Positions 25,183-34,673 of a stretch of 64,000 nucleotides of DNA are shown piece after piece. Every line of letters starts with the position of its first letter. Positions within the stretch are counted from its first letter, which is position 1. The translations under genes and the position numbers were made by a program. The notes beneath the pieces are model-generated. The model saw nothing but the letters and a program-made list of their open reading frames with translations. It ran no database searches and was not told the DNA's origin. The DNA lies in the NCBI RefSeq assembly GCF_000756305.1, contig NZ_JRFE01000017.1, positions 124,001 through 188,000 of the forward strand. The letters run 5' to 3'. The stretch comes from Myxosarcina sp. GI1. Lineage in GTDB: Bacteria > Cyanobacteriota > Cyanobacteriia > Cyanobacteriales > Xenococcaceae.

Positions 25183-27618
25183 TCAACTACGAAGGGTGAC
25201 ATCAAACTTTTTAACCAGAGTATCGCGTACTTTTTGGTGAACTGGATCGACATCCTTATCGCTTAAAGTGCGATCGCTCGCTCGATAGATTAAGTTAAAA
25301 GCCAGACTGCGCTGTCCTTCAGGGACGTTTTTACCTTTATATTCATCAAAGATGGCAATTTCCTGTAGCAGCTTACCCCCTGCTTTGGACATCGCACGCT
25401 CTAATGCGGCTACCGACAACTCCATAGGTGCAAAAAATGCCAGATCTCTAACCGCACCTGGATAAGTTGAATAAGCTTGAAATTTTGGTGTAATAAGTTC
25501 TTCTCGCTCTAACGCTGCCAATAAAACATCAAACGCCAGTTGAAATAAATAAACTTCTTCTGGTAAATCCCGTTGCTGTCCTAGTTGGGGGTGAAGTTGC
25601 CCAAAAATTCCCAAACTTTTGCCCTCTAGCCATAGAGAAGCAGTACGCCCTGGATGCAGTCTGTCTTCGTTAGTTTCTGGCTGATATGCTACGGATAAAC
25701 CCAGATTGGTAAAGACATTATCTAAAATACCTTTTGCCTCATACCAAGTCATTGGCTTTTCTTTGCCACCAGTAACCCACAAACCACTAGAGAATAAATT
25801 GCCGCCCATAATTCCCGCAACCACATCGGTTTCCTGTAGGTTATTTTCTGTAGGTACGAAGACTCGTTCGATTTCAAAACCATTGAGCGCGCCATTGCCC
25901 TGAGATAAATTGTATGCCAAAGCATCGATTAAACCAGAAAGTAAATCGATTCTCAAAGCCGAATACTCGGCAAATAAAGGATTGGCTAAGGCTATTTCTT
26001 TCCCCGTTGGCTTGACTAGCGAATAATGCACCACCTCAGTCAGTCCGACACCTCGAAAGGTGGTTCGCAGCTTGTTTTTAACATAGTATTCAAAGGAAAG
26101 ATAACCTGGTTCGGTTTTAGCAGGTAGGGTATCTTCAAAGCGATCGTAACCATAAAGACGGGCTACTTCTTCAATAAGATCGATTTCGCGTTCTAAATCT
26201 CGATAGCGATAGGGAGGAATGGTAACTCTCCAAACGCGCTCGCTTTCTGAAACCGTTTCTAACTTGCAGCCTAAAGCAGAAAGAATTGATTCTACATCTG
26301 TAGCTTCAATATAGCCACTGCCATTTTCTGCCCTAACCGTTCCTAAAACCTGATGAATTCTCGACAACCGTAGTTCTATGGTACTTTTACTACCTGAAGC
26401 GACTCGGTTATCAGCTATAGTTTGCGCGATCGCATTACCGCCCGTCAATTCTTGCAGTAAGGAGATCGCTCGATTGCTAGCTGCATCTATCTCTACCTGA
26501 TTGACACCTCGTTCGTAACGAGTCGAAGCCTCACTATGCAAACTTACGGCGCGAGAAGAACGACGAATAGTAACGGGATCGAACAACGCCGCTTCTAAAA
26601 CGATATTTTGAGTATTATTATCGACTTCTGTAGCCGCTCCACCCATAACTCCTGCTAGAGCTACTGGTTGGTCATTAGCGGTAATTAACAAGTTGCGATC
26701 GCTCAAGCTTCTCTCTTTGTCATCTAACGTTTTGAGAGTTTCTTGAGTTTTGGCAAACCGCACACCAATAGTTAAATCGCTCTTACCAGCTACCTGCTGC
26801 AATTTTTCACGGTCGAAAGCATGTAGGGGCTGTCCCCATTCCAACAGTACATAGTTAGTTATATCGACGACATTGTTAATCGGTCGAACTCCTGCATTTT
26901 GCAATCGCCGCCTGAGCCAGTCGGGAGAACCTGCTAGTTTTACGTCTTCGATAACCGTACCGATGTATGCAGGGCAAGCTTGTTTATCTTCAATCTCAAT
27001 TGACAGAGAATTATTTTGTGAAATATCTATTTCTGGTATTTGAGGCAAGCGCACGGTTTTATCGGTCAATGCTGCCACTTCTCGCGCTATTCCTACCATA
27101 CTCAAGGCATCGGCGCGATTGGCTGTGGTTGCCAAATCTAAAATTACATCATCCAAACCCAATAGAGGACGTACATCATCTCCAGGCTGTAAATTTTCTG
27201 TGGGAAAAATATAGATACCGTCCGATTCGGTTTCTAAACCCAACTCAGTTAGAGAACAAATCATTCCTTCTGAAGGTTCGCCCCGTAGTTTGGTACGCTT
27301 TAGCTTGAGATCGATCGCGGGTAAATAAGTACCAACTGTGGCTACTGGTACATAAATATCGGCTCTGACATTAGCTGCGCCGCAAACAATATTTAAAGGA
27401 GTTTCCGTGCCGACATCTACTACACAAACACTAAGCTTATCGGCATTGGGATGACGATCTCGTTTAATTACTTTTCCTACTACTACGCCATCGGCATTGG
27501 CTCGTAAATCTTCAATGGCTTCTAACTCAAAGCCTGCGATCGTTAATATTTTCCCCAACTTTTCTGGAGATAGATTGACATCGACTAATTCTTTTAACCA
27601 GTTTAAAGAGACGCGCAT
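25183..27618 (-). CDS. pheT: Phenylalanine-tRNA ligase beta subunit
   Basis: 811 residues from the ATG at 27618, which gives the standard PheT opening [14 protein letters not shown]; the frame is open for 31 more codons upstream but that part is unlike the family. Domains in order: N-terminal tRNA-binding EMAP-like fold (about 40-150), B3/B4 editing domain (about 200-390), B5 (about 400-490), catalytic-like core, and C-terminal anticodon-binding FDX-ACB (about 715-811, [13 protein letters not shown]). It partners PheS from 18972-19970. Confidence 0.95.
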   Translation of the reverse strand: MRVSLNWLKELVDVNLSPEKLGKILTIAGFELEAIEDLRANADGVVVGKVIKRDRHPNADKLSVCVVDVGTETPLNIVCGAANVRADIYVPVATVGTYLPAIDLKLKRTKLRGEPSEGMICSLTELGLETESDGIYIFPTENLQPGDDVRPLLGLDDVILDLATTANRADALSMVGIAREVAALTDKTVRLPQIPEIDISQNNSLSIEIEDKQACPAYIGTVIEDVKLAGSPDWLRRRLQNAGVRPINNVVDITNYVLLEWGQPLHAFDREKLQQVAGKSDLTIGVRFAKTQETLKTLDDKERSLSDRNLLITANDQPVALAGVMGGAATEVDNNTQNIVLEAALFDPVTIRRSSRAVSLHSEASTRYERGVNQVEIDAASNRAISLLQELTGGNAIAQTIADNRVASGSKSTIELRLSRIHQVLGTVRAENGSGYIEATDVESILSALGCKLETVSESERVWRVTIPPYRYRDLEREIDLIEEVARLYGYDRFEDTLPAKTEPGYLSFEYYVKNKLRTTFRGVGLTEVVHYSLVKPTGKEIALANPLFAEYSALRIDLLSGLIDALAYNLSQGNGALNGFEIERVFVPTENNLQETDVVAGIMGGNLFSSGLWVTGGKEKPMTWYEAKGILDNVFTNLGLSVAYQPETNEDRLHPGRTASLWLEGKSLGIFGQLHPQLGQQRDLPEEVYLFQLAFDVLLAALEREELITPKFQAYSTYPGAVRDLAFFAPMELSVAALERAMSKAGGKLLQEIAIFDEYKGKNVPEGQRSLAFNLIYRASDRTLSDKDVDPVHQKVRDTLVKKFDVTLRS

Positions 27619-28257
27619 CGAATCCTGAATTATCCCAACAAATTTTTTCCGCTCAAATATTCTAACCTTAATAAGTATATTCACGAAGTCAGAAATTACT
27701 CCGCTTACCACGCCAAGGCAGTTAGCAAAACTAATAAGCGTTGCAACTATAGCTTTTTTTAAAGCTTACGGCTTTACAGACTGTAGTTCGAATACTAAAC
27801 AACCATTTGAAATGTTGCGCCGCGATCGCTTTTTTTTAAATTTACATTTTTACGATTGACCATTTTGTTTGCTTGAATTCCCGTAGCAATAAGCGAGGTT
27901 TTAAAATTTTGTTTTATTCTTTCGGTATATTTACAGATAAATTATTTAACTTTATTACGATACGAATACAGCTTTTGTTTCAAAAATCTGGTAATTTAAA
28001 ATTATTTTGTCTATACAGTTATCATGAAGTAAACTATTCTAAAAGTCAAAACAGGTGGTTTTCAGAGTAAAACAAGTCATAGACTGTTGAATAAAATTAT
28101 CTTATTAACTTTAGTCACCCCAAATACTAAAAACTTAGGATATGCTGTTGATAAGTAACTAGAGTCTAGAAATTCAATCGCCAACGAGATTTGCTGCCTA
28201 AATAAAATATCTAGTTGAATCAAACTTTATTGGACGGCGTATTATTAGGTATTTTGA
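27619..28257. other. Long intergenic region, no supported gene
   Basis: The AT-rich gap lies between the divergent pheT and the protein kinase. It holds both promoter regions, a small AGCTTT/AAAGCT hairpin near 27750 and a HIP1 octamer near 27826. A 65-codon frame at 27873-28070 has no recognisable features and is not called. Confidence 0.5.
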
Positions 28258-29844
28258 ATGAGTTATTGCCTCAATCCAACTTGCCCCAAACCTATCAATC
28301 ATCCCAAAGCTAAAAATTGTAGAGCTTGTGGAGCAAAACTGTTGTTGCACGGTCGCTATCATTTAGTGAAAGGTCTAGGGAAAGGAGGTTTTGGTGCGAC
28401 TTTTTTGGCTGCCGATCTTTCACTACCAGGAAATCCCTTGTGCGTGATCAAACAGTTACGTCCCAACACTGATAATCCTAACTTTTTGTCGATGGCAAGG
28501 GAACTTTTCGAGCGCGAAGCTAAAACTTTAGGAAGAATCGGCAATCATCCCCAAATCCCCAGACTACTCGATTATTTTGAAGATAGACAGCAATTCTATT
28601 TAATACAAGAATTTGTTAAAGGTAATAATTTACAACAGGAAGTTAAGAAAAACGGAGTTTTAAACGAAACCCAGATCAGGCAGGTTCTTAAAGAAATTTT
28701 AGTTATTCTTAAAGACATTCACGCTCAAAAAGTAATTCACCGCGATATAAAACCAGCTAACATCATTAGAAGAGAAATCGATAATAGACTGGTGCTAATT
28801 GATTTTGGCGTTGTCAAAAATCAGGGCAATACGGTAGCTGGTGGAGATGCTACCGCGTTGACTGCCTTTGCTGTAGGTACTCCTGGTTTTGCCCCTCCCG
28901 AACAGTTGGCAATGCGTCCCGTATATTCCAGTGATGTTTATGCTTTGGGTGTTACCTGTATTTATTTAATGACGGGAAAAGCTCCTAAAAATCTAGAGTG
29001 CGATCCCATAACAGGAGAAATTGACTGGTTTAAAAATATCAAAGTCAGCGATAGTTTTGTCGATATTTTAACCCAAATGTTGGAGGTATCGGTTAAAAAT
29101 CGTTATAAGACTGCCGATGAGGTTTTGCAGGCACTAGATATCGAACATCATGTTGATAGTTTGGCTGAAAGCATAATTAGCCACACCAAGGTTGAGGAGC
29201 CACGTAGCTCTCCACTTTCTCGGACAAATAGTCTTCCTTTACGTAGAAATATTATTCCTAATCCTCGACAAGCAGGTTCTAGAACTGCTCACAGATTTGG
29301 AGATAGAATTTCCCCTTTAGGTAAAAATTCCTCTAGAAATCGATTAACACTTAATAGTAAAAGAACTGCTGGCGGTTTAGACCGCAATGCTGCTAGAGAA
29401 AAACCCAAGCCTGTTAAGGTAGAGGCAGAAATTATTATAGATGCCTATGCTACAGGTAGAAGAGACTTTGGCTTAAAAGACCTCAGTAGGCAAGACTTGC
29501 AAAAATCCGAACTGGCGGAAAGTAACTTTCAAAACTCAATAATGATTAAAACTAATTTTCAGAGTGCGGATTTGAGCTTTTGCAATTTTAGTAGTTCGGA
29601 TATGCGTCAAGCAATCTTGCGTAATGCCAAACTAAATCGCGCTTTTTTTGTTGAGGTTAATTTGGAGGGTGCCGATTTGCGCGGTGCAAACCTGAGCGAG
29701 GCTAATTTCGATCGCTGTAAGCTAAAAGGTGTTAATCTCAGCGGTGCTAATTTAACCAATGCTAAGATCGATAAAGAACAATTAGAGACTGCCAAAACCA
29801 ACTGGCTGACTATTTTGCCCAACGGTAGACGAGGATTTTGGTGA
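28258..29844 (+). CDS. Serine/threonine protein kinase with N-terminal 4-Cys motif and pentapeptide repeats (SpkB-like)
   Basis: 528 residues. The N-terminal zinc-ribbon-like motif has Cys at 4, 9, 21 and 24. The Hanks-type kinase domain (about 33-290) is complete: GKGGFGATFLAADL glycine loop, VIKQL Lys, HRDIKPANII catalytic loop, LIDFGVV and the APPEQ activation-segment end. A basic linker (about 300-390) precedes pentapeptide repeats (about 415-505, ADLRGANLSEANFDRCKLKG). The same three-part layout is known in Synechocystis SpkB, involved in oxidative stress and motility; orthology is likely but not proven here. The start is the ATG at 28258. Confidence 0.9.
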   Translation: MSYCLNPTCPKPINHPKAKNCRACGAKLLLHGRYHLVKGLGKGGFGATFLAADLSLPGNPLCVIKQLRPNTDNPNFLSMARELFEREAKTLGRIGNHPQIPRLLDYFEDRQQFYLIQEFVKGNNLQQEVKKNGVLNETQIRQVLKEILVILKDIHAQKVIHRDIKPANIIRREIDNRLVLIDFGVVKNQGNTVAGGDATALTAFAVGTPGFAPPEQLAMRPVYSSDVYALGVTCIYLMTGKAPKNLECDPITGEIDWFKNIKVSDSFVDILTQMLEVSVKNRYKTADEVLQALDIEHHVDSLAESIISHTKVEEPRSSPLSRTNSLPLRRNIIPNPRQAGSRTAHRFGDRISPLGKNSSRNRLTLNSKRTAGGLDRNAAREKPKPVKVEAEIIIDAYATGRRDFGLKDLSRQDLQKSELAESNFQNSIMIKTNFQSADLSFCNFSSSDMRQAILRNAKLNRAFFVEVNLEGADLRGANLSEANFDRCKLKGVNLSGANLTNAKIDKEQLETAKTNWLTILPNGRRGFW

Positions 29845-29872
29845 TTGTAGGTATTACCAATACATAAACTTT

Positions 29873-30124
29873 TTACTTCTGATTTTGAGATTTAAATCTA
29901 CCCTCAACAAATTTGCGTTTGGCTAAATGTTTGGTTTTGCGTCCCGAAACTCGTTTGCGCCACATTCTAAAGCTAGAGGCTTTTAGTTCTCGGCGCATAA
30001 TAGCAATGACCCGATCTTCCGACAGACCAAACTGAGCCTCAATTGCTCCAAAAGGCGTTCGATCTTCCCAAGCCATTTCAATAATGCGATCGAGCGATCG
30101 CGAATTTAAATCTGGTAACTTCAT
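29873..30124 (-). CDS. TIGR03643 family protein (DUF2805-like)
   Basis: 83 residues from the ATG at 30124. The pattern IIEMAWEDRTPFGAIEAQFG followed by RVIAIMRRELKASSFRMWRK and RVSGRKTKH is that of the small TIGR03643/DUF2805 family found in many bacteria. The first half looks like a helix-turn-helix and the second half is basic, so nucleic-acid binding is plausible. No function has been established to my knowledge. It converges with the kinase gene. Confidence 0.82.
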   Translation of the reverse strand: MKLPDLNSRSLDRIIEMAWEDRTPFGAIEAQFGLSEDRVIAIMRRELKASSFRMWRKRVSGRKTKHLAKRKFVEGRFKSQNQK

Positions 30125-30232
30125 CAATGTTTGTCTTAACTCTGTAGCGATCGCTACAGAGTTAAATACTCCTAAAATCTACAGTCAATCTTAGAAGTAA
30201 TACAGCAGAAGTAACTCTACTTTAAGATAGGT

Positions 30233-31114
30233 TTAGCGAAATACTGCAGGTTTGCGTTCCGAGGGGTTGCCTGTAGAAACACCAGCCTTGTCTTGTTTGA
30301 GTTGACTGCCCGTACCTCCATCAGCAGGATCGAGAAAGGGACGCAGATCGATTTTTTCTGGAGATTTACGAGCAGTGTTACTCGTACGGTTGATGCCGAT
30401 ATCCTCTAAAATCTTGCCCACACCTTCAAAAATTTGGTTTTCGGAGTCATTATCAGTTAGAGTATATACTCCGTCTGTTTGCTGACCATCATCGGCAGCT
30501 AACAAATTTTCAAAGACCAAATCGCGGGTTAATTGGGGATCTTGTCCTGGTGGCACGGTGAACACAATTCGACAGTCTGAGGGATCGACTTGAGTTGTGA
30601 CGCAGATAATATCATAGTTGTTTTCAACGTCAGTGGTTAACTCTAATAAGCCATCGGCGCGGTAGGCTTCAAAGCGACGGGTAATTTCATTACAGCGTCT
30701 TTCGGGAGTCCAACCGCCTCCTAATTGACTGGGAATTGCCCAGGGATAACCCCGTTCGGGCTGACTTTCAGGATAATACATAACCGTATATTCGCCATTA
30801 GTAATTTCGCAGCTAAACCGTGTATCGCTGCTGGTTCTTCTAGTAGGCGAGGGATTGACACTGCCTGGATCGTTGTCGATGATTACTTCTGGGGGGTCGT
30901 CAGTATTTTGCGCCATCGCTCCCTGCGCGCTGCCTTCGGCAATCGCGGAGCGCAAGCCCCCCAGGCTTATCGTCTGTAAGTATCGATCTATGCTAGCTAA
31001 ATGTTTGCTGCTAGGAACGGGAAAAGCATCAACACCATTGCTATTGGCTAGTAGCATTACGCTAGCAGCCAAACTGGTTCGAGCAATTAATGATTTTAAA
31101 GGGCTGTTGAACAT
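30233..31114 (-). CDS. COP23 domain protein (secreted)
   Basis: 293 residues. A signal peptide covers about residues 1-30 (LIARTSLAASVMLLANSNGV). The COP23 domain (about 98-235) is recognised from RFSCEITNGEYTVMYYPESQ, then RCNEITRRFE, ICVTTQVDPSDCRIVFTVPP and QLTRDLVFENL. COP23 is a circadian oscillating, membrane-associated protein first described in Cyanothece/Synechococcus RF-1; its function is unknown. Residues about 52-67 are encoded by a palindromic element (30917-30952) that looks inserted in frame. A low-complexity tail closes the protein. The start is the ATG at 31114. Confidence 0.83.
   Translation of the reverse strand: MFNSPLKSLIARTSLAASVMLLANSNGVDAFPVPSSKHLASIDRYLQTISLGGLRSAIAEGSAQGAMAQNTDDPPEVIIDNDPGSVNPSPTRRTSSDTRFSCEITNGEYTVMYYPESQPERGYPWAIPSQLGGGWTPERRCNEITRRFEAYRADGLLELTTDVENNYDIICVTTQVDPSDCRIVFTVPPGQDPQLTRDLVFENLLAADDGQQTDGVYTLTDNDSENQIFEGVGKILEDIGINRTSNTARKSPEKIDLRPFLDPADGGTGSQLKQDKAGVSTGNPSERKPAVFR
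30917..30952. repeat. Palindromic repeat element inside the COP23 gene
   Basis: CGCTCC and GGAGCG flank a GC-rich core containing GCC-TTC-GGC type pairing. The stretch is markedly more GC-rich than its surroundings and encodes GLRSAIAEGSAQGAM within a non-conserved linker. Confidence 0.55.
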
Positions 31115-31480
31115 AGACTAATGATAATTAACGAGAGCTTAATTTGAAAAGCTACTAGACTAATAATTTGCAGTGATAATTTATCGGGCTTGAAAATTTG
31201 TTATTTACTAGTGAAGTTTGTTAATTAATTATGACGAAGAGTGTTGGTAAATGTTTCTCAGGCGATCGCCCTGGCGTAAGCGCAACGCTAGACTAAAAGG
31301 CTTAGCTTATCTTTCAAGCGATCGCGCCGTCTCAATTCGACCTTAAAATATAGCAAATTGTTTTTTGATCGCTACTAGATGCCCGAAATTCGCTCTAGTT
31401 ACATCTCAGATTTAAGTTCTTTACTAGCTTAAAATTGAATGAATTAATGACTGATAGGGATTTTATTGAATTTTTTAACT
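31115..31480. other. Intergenic region between COP23 and invertase genes
   Basis: The gap holds the two divergent promoters, two HIP1-type octamers (31261 and 31318 area) and a short GC-rich segment at 31265-31295 (CTGGCGTAAGCGCAACGCTAG) of repeat-like character. No gene is seen. Confidence 0.5.
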
Positions 31481-32848
31481 ATGGAACAAAATCGAACTCT
31501 CGCCACAGAAGCTTGGGAAATTTTGCAAAGATCGATTATTTATTACTACGACCGCCCTATTGGTACTTTAGCTGCCTGTGATTCTTCTAGTCCCGCACTC
31601 AACTACGATCAGTGTTTTGTTCGCGATTTTGTTCCTGCGGCTTTAGTGTTTTTGATTAAAGGCAAAACTGAAATCGTACGTAATTTTTTAATACAAACTT
31701 TAAAACTACAGATAAAAGAAAAACAGCTAGATTTTCTCGAACCAGGACGGGGCTTAATGCCTGCTAGTTTTAAAGTCATCCATCAGGGAGAAGAACAATA
31801 TTTACTAGCAGACTTTGGCGATCATGCTATTGGTAGGGTAACTCCTGTTGATTCCTGTTTTTGGTGGCTGTTTTTACTGCGGGCTTATATCAAAGCTACG
31901 GGAGAATATTCTCTGGCACATAGTCCCGAAATGCAGAAGGGAATGCGAATTATTATCGAACTTTGTCTGGCAGCAAGATTTGAAATGTACCCGACTTTAC
32001 TCGTTCCCGATGGTGCCTGCATGATCGACCGCCGTATGGGAATTAATGGACATCCTTTAGAAATTCAGTCTTTGTTTCACATGGCTTTGCGCTGCGCCGA
32101 AGAACTGTTAATCGACAATAACGAAAATGCTAAAATACGTCAGGCGATCGCTGGTCGTATTCCTCCCCTGACCGAACATATTCGCTATCATTACTGGCTA
32201 GATCCCCAACGCTTAAACGTTATCTACCGCTACAAGGCTGAGGAATACGGACAAGATGTCTTAAATCAGTTTAATATTTATTCCGATTCGATACCCTATG
32301 CAGAACTCAGTGAATGGTTTCCCGAAAATGGAGGCTACTTAGTTGGTAATCTCGGTCCTTCTCAGTTAGACTGTCGCTTCTTTTCTTTAGGTAACTTAGT
32401 GGCAATTCTGTCTTCTTTGGTATCGCCACAGCAGGGCGAAGTCATTATGCACACTATTGAAGAAAAGTGGCAAGATCTTATTGGGTGGATGCCAATGAAG
32501 ATTTGTTTTCCCGCTCTTAAAGGCAGAGACTGGCAGCTATTAACGGGATGCGATCCCAAAAATCGTCCCTGGTCTTACCATAACGGTGGTAACTGGCCCG
32601 TTCTACTCGGTTTTTTGGTGGCGGCAGCCTTAAAGCTCGATCGCTTCGATCTAGCAAAAAGAGCGATGGCAATCTCTAACCAGCGTTTACCCTTAGATGA
32701 GTGGGCAGAATACTATGACGGTAAAAATGGTCGCTTGGTAGGCAAAGAAGCCAGAAAATATCAAACCTGGACGATCGCTAGCTTTATTCTGGCAGAAGAA
32801 TTAATTACCAATCCTAACTATTTAGATTGGATTTCCTACGATAGATAA
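31481..32848 (+). CDS. Neutral/alkaline invertase, glycoside hydrolase family 100
   Basis: 455 residues from the ATG at 31481 (a TTG at 31466 is also in frame). The GH100 pattern is strong: RPIGTLAACD, NYDQCFVRDFVPAALVFLIK, FGDHAIGRVTPVDSCFWW, DGACMIDRRMGINGHPLEIQ, and RPWSYHNGGNWPVLLGFLV. It hydrolyses sucrose to glucose and fructose in the cytoplasm, as shown for Anabaena Inv proteins. No signal peptide is present. It converges with the CE2-type esterase gene. Confidence 0.93.
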   Translation: MEQNRTLATEAWEILQRSIIYYYDRPIGTLAACDSSSPALNYDQCFVRDFVPAALVFLIKGKTEIVRNFLIQTLKLQIKEKQLDFLEPGRGLMPASFKVIHQGEEQYLLADFGDHAIGRVTPVDSCFWWLFLLRAYIKATGEYSLAHSPEMQKGMRIIIELCLAARFEMYPTLLVPDGACMIDRRMGINGHPLEIQSLFHMALRCAEELLIDNNENAKIRQAIAGRIPPLTEHIRYHYWLDPQRLNVIYRYKAEEYGQDVLNQFNIYSDSIPYAELSEWFPENGGYLVGNLGPSQLDCRFFSLGNLVAILSSLVSPQQGEVIMHTIEEKWQDLIGWMPMKICFPALKGRDWQLLTGCDPKNRPWSYHNGGNWPVLLGFLVAAALKLDRFDLAKRAMAISNQRLPLDEWAEYYDGKNGRLVGKEARKYQTWTIASFILAEELITNPNYLDWISYDR

Positions 32849-32861
32849 TGCCTTGCCCTAA

Positions 32862-34013
32862 CTACTTACTAACATCCCAATTAAAACCATCATCGACTAA
32901 AGTACCGTCGATGAGAGTTTTAAGCGCATCTGCCATTGCTTTTTGTTCGCTAAATCTAGGATGACCCGAAGTAACTTGCTCGGTGATTAAAGAATATACC
33001 TTATTGTCGTTAGTTTCCTGTTTGTATTCGGCGATCGCTTCAGTTAAATAGTTATCCCATTTAGAATCGTGATACATATTGGGAAACATCCCGATAAAAT
33101 AGGCGTTGGGATGTTTGGCACGAAGCTCGCTAATAAACTGCTTATAGCGACTTTTCCATTCTTGACTGGATAGATCGGAGCCGATATTGATACTTGAAGC
33201 GTCGTTTTGACCTAAAGCAACGATAACTAAGTCGGGATTGTATTTAGCGAAATTCCATTGAGGAGCGTCGTCAAGGGGTTTGGCTTTATCATAAATTGCT
33301 TCCATACCAGTTTGTTCGTGCCAAAAACCATATCCGTCAACTAAAGAAACGCCTCCTTGAGCTACTAAAGAAACTTCCGCACCATAGTCTCTAGCTAAAA
33401 TCGAGCCAAAACTAAGATAGGCATTAGCCAAATCGTGATTGCTGCCTGGAGGATCGGAAGTACCTACCCGATCGGATTCTACTGTAGCACCTGCTGCGAT
33501 TGAGTCTCCATAAACTTCAATTTTTTTGTTGGAGGCAAAATTTCCTGGAAGTAAATTGCCATCGGTAACTATGCCATGAAATTTAAATTCGCCCGTTACG
33601 TAATCATTGCGTTTGACTAGCAATACTTTATGAGTTTTATTTTCTAACCCATTTGCGATATCGTAAATTTTTGGCTGTTCGCCCTGTTTTAAAAGAATTG
33701 TCTTGGGTTCGGAATCATCGTTGAGATAAACATCGACATAATTTTCTCCGCCCCAATTATCTTCAGACAGTTTGACTTTTAAACCAGTACCTGAAAATTT
33801 AAATTCAACCATCGAGCCTGGATAACTAAAAACTGGTGTTGAAGAATTTTGTCCTTCAATTCTACCCGTGTAGTAAAAATCTGCATTATTTGCTGCTATC
33901 TCTTTAACTTGTCCTGAAGTTGCAGAAACTTGTTTGTTGTTGTAAAAACTTTGCGATATTAGAACAAGTAAAAATTTGGCAAAAATTACTTGGAATCTAT
34001 TAGTCAAAAACAT
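32862..34013 (-). CDS. SGNH/GDSL esterase, carbohydrate esterase family 2-like
   Basis: 383 residues. The N-terminal hydrophobic stretch (VIFAKFLLVLISQSF) acts as a signal. An N-terminal jelly-roll domain (about 45-155) precedes the SGNH hydrolase domain (about 160-375), with block I GDSIAAG, Gly block, GQNDA block III, and a C-terminal SGHPRFSEQ carrying the catalytic His. This two-domain order is that of CE2 acetylxylan esterases and deacetylases. It presumably removes acetyl groups from an extracellular polysaccharide. The start is the ATG at 34013. Confidence 0.84.
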   Translation of the reverse strand: MFLTNRFQVIFAKFLLVLISQSFYNNKQVSATSGQVKEIAANNADFYYTGRIEGQNSSTPVFSYPGSMVEFKFSGTGLKVKLSEDNWGGENYVDVYLNDDSEPKTILLKQGEQPKIYDIANGLENKTHKVLLVKRNDYVTGEFKFHGIVTDGNLLPGNFASNKKIEVYGDSIAAGATVESDRVGTSDPPGSNHDLANAYLSFGSILARDYGAEVSLVAQGGVSLVDGYGFWHEQTGMEAIYDKAKPLDDAPQWNFAKYNPDLVIVALGQNDASSINIGSDLSSQEWKSRYKQFISELRAKHPNAYFIGMFPNMYHDSKWDNYLTEAIAEYKQETNDNKVYSLITEQVTSGHPRFSEQKAMADALKTLIDGTLVDDGFNWDVSK

Positions 34014-34129
34014 TTTAAATATGATTTTTTAGATTATGTTGACTATTTTTACTGAAGTTTGCAGCTATTAAACAAATGCTAATTACTTTCATCATAAATT
34101 TAGCTTTAGTTTTATTGAGCTACAGCAAA

Positions 34130-34167
34130 AACCCCGTGTATCGATCGCGCGATCGATACACGGGGTT
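34130..34167 (-). terminator. 38-bp perfect palindrome acting as HLIP gene terminator
   Basis: The 38 bases are a perfect inverted repeat with no spacer: arm AACCCCGTGTATCGATCGC, joined at a GCGC centre. On the minus strand it is followed by TTTTT. It lies 39 bp past the HLIP stop codon and 116 bp upstream of the esterase start. Confidence 0.8.
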
Positions 34168-34206
34168 GAAAGTTACTGTTATTAGTAACTATATTTACTT
34201 TAAAAA

Positions 34207-34350
34207 TTACATCAAGCCTAATTGACTTAAAATTCCTTGTCCTGTCGCCAATTCTACTGCTACGGCAATGACAAAACCTAACATAGCCAAACGACCATTC
34301 CAGATTTCAGCAAAGCGAGTAAAACCAAATTTGTTTTGTGGTGTTTCCAT
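34207..34350 (-). CDS. High-light-inducible protein (HLIP/SCP)
   Basis: 47 residues with one membrane helix bearing the chlorophyll-binding signature FAEIWNGRLAMLGFVIAVAV (E-x-x-N-x-R). It belongs to the single-helix LHC-like family that protects photosystem II and chlorophyll-synthesis complexes in stress. The start is the ATG at 34350, with AGGA upstream (TCCT at 34360-34363 on the plus strand). It is monocistronic, ending before the palindromic terminator. Confidence 0.93.
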   Translation of the reverse strand: METPQNKFGFTRFAEIWNGRLAMLGFVIAVAVELATGQGILSQLGLM

Positions 34351-34673
34351 GATAATTAGTCCTCTATAATTGCGGTTATGAGATTTATGTCAAGTATATG
34401 TTATTAAGTTTAACAATTGAACTCAGACCTCGCAATATATCTTTAGACTTAAATGTAGGTGCGATCGATTCTGCCGTTGATGAGTGACGCGCTATTCTCT
34501 TTGGAAGATCGCGCTACTGCAAGTAAATAAAAAAATACCGCTCGAAATGATTTGTTTAAACAAACAATTTAAAAAAATTTGAGTTTTTACTCGATTACTG
34601 CAAGCATCAACGCTCAATTTTCTAAAATAGCTAAATAATGTAAATAGATATATAAAACCAGATATACTCGACT
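34351..34673. other. Promoter-containing gap between HLIP and mutS2
   Basis: It contains the HLIP promoter side and the mutS2 leader. A 14-bp perfect AT-rich palindrome (TTTGTTTAAACAAA, 34549-34562) lies within it and could be a protein-binding site. No gene is seen. Confidence 0.5.

Noticed and set aside
27873-28070. 65-codon open frame between pheT and the kinase gene
   Set aside because: It lacks recognisable features, has AT-biased composition and no good ribosome binding site in a long promoter-like gap.
31261-31330. Possible small mobile element in the COP23-invertase gap
   Set aside because: It only contains HIP1 octamers and a short GC-rich stretch; no terminal repeats or target duplication can be defined.
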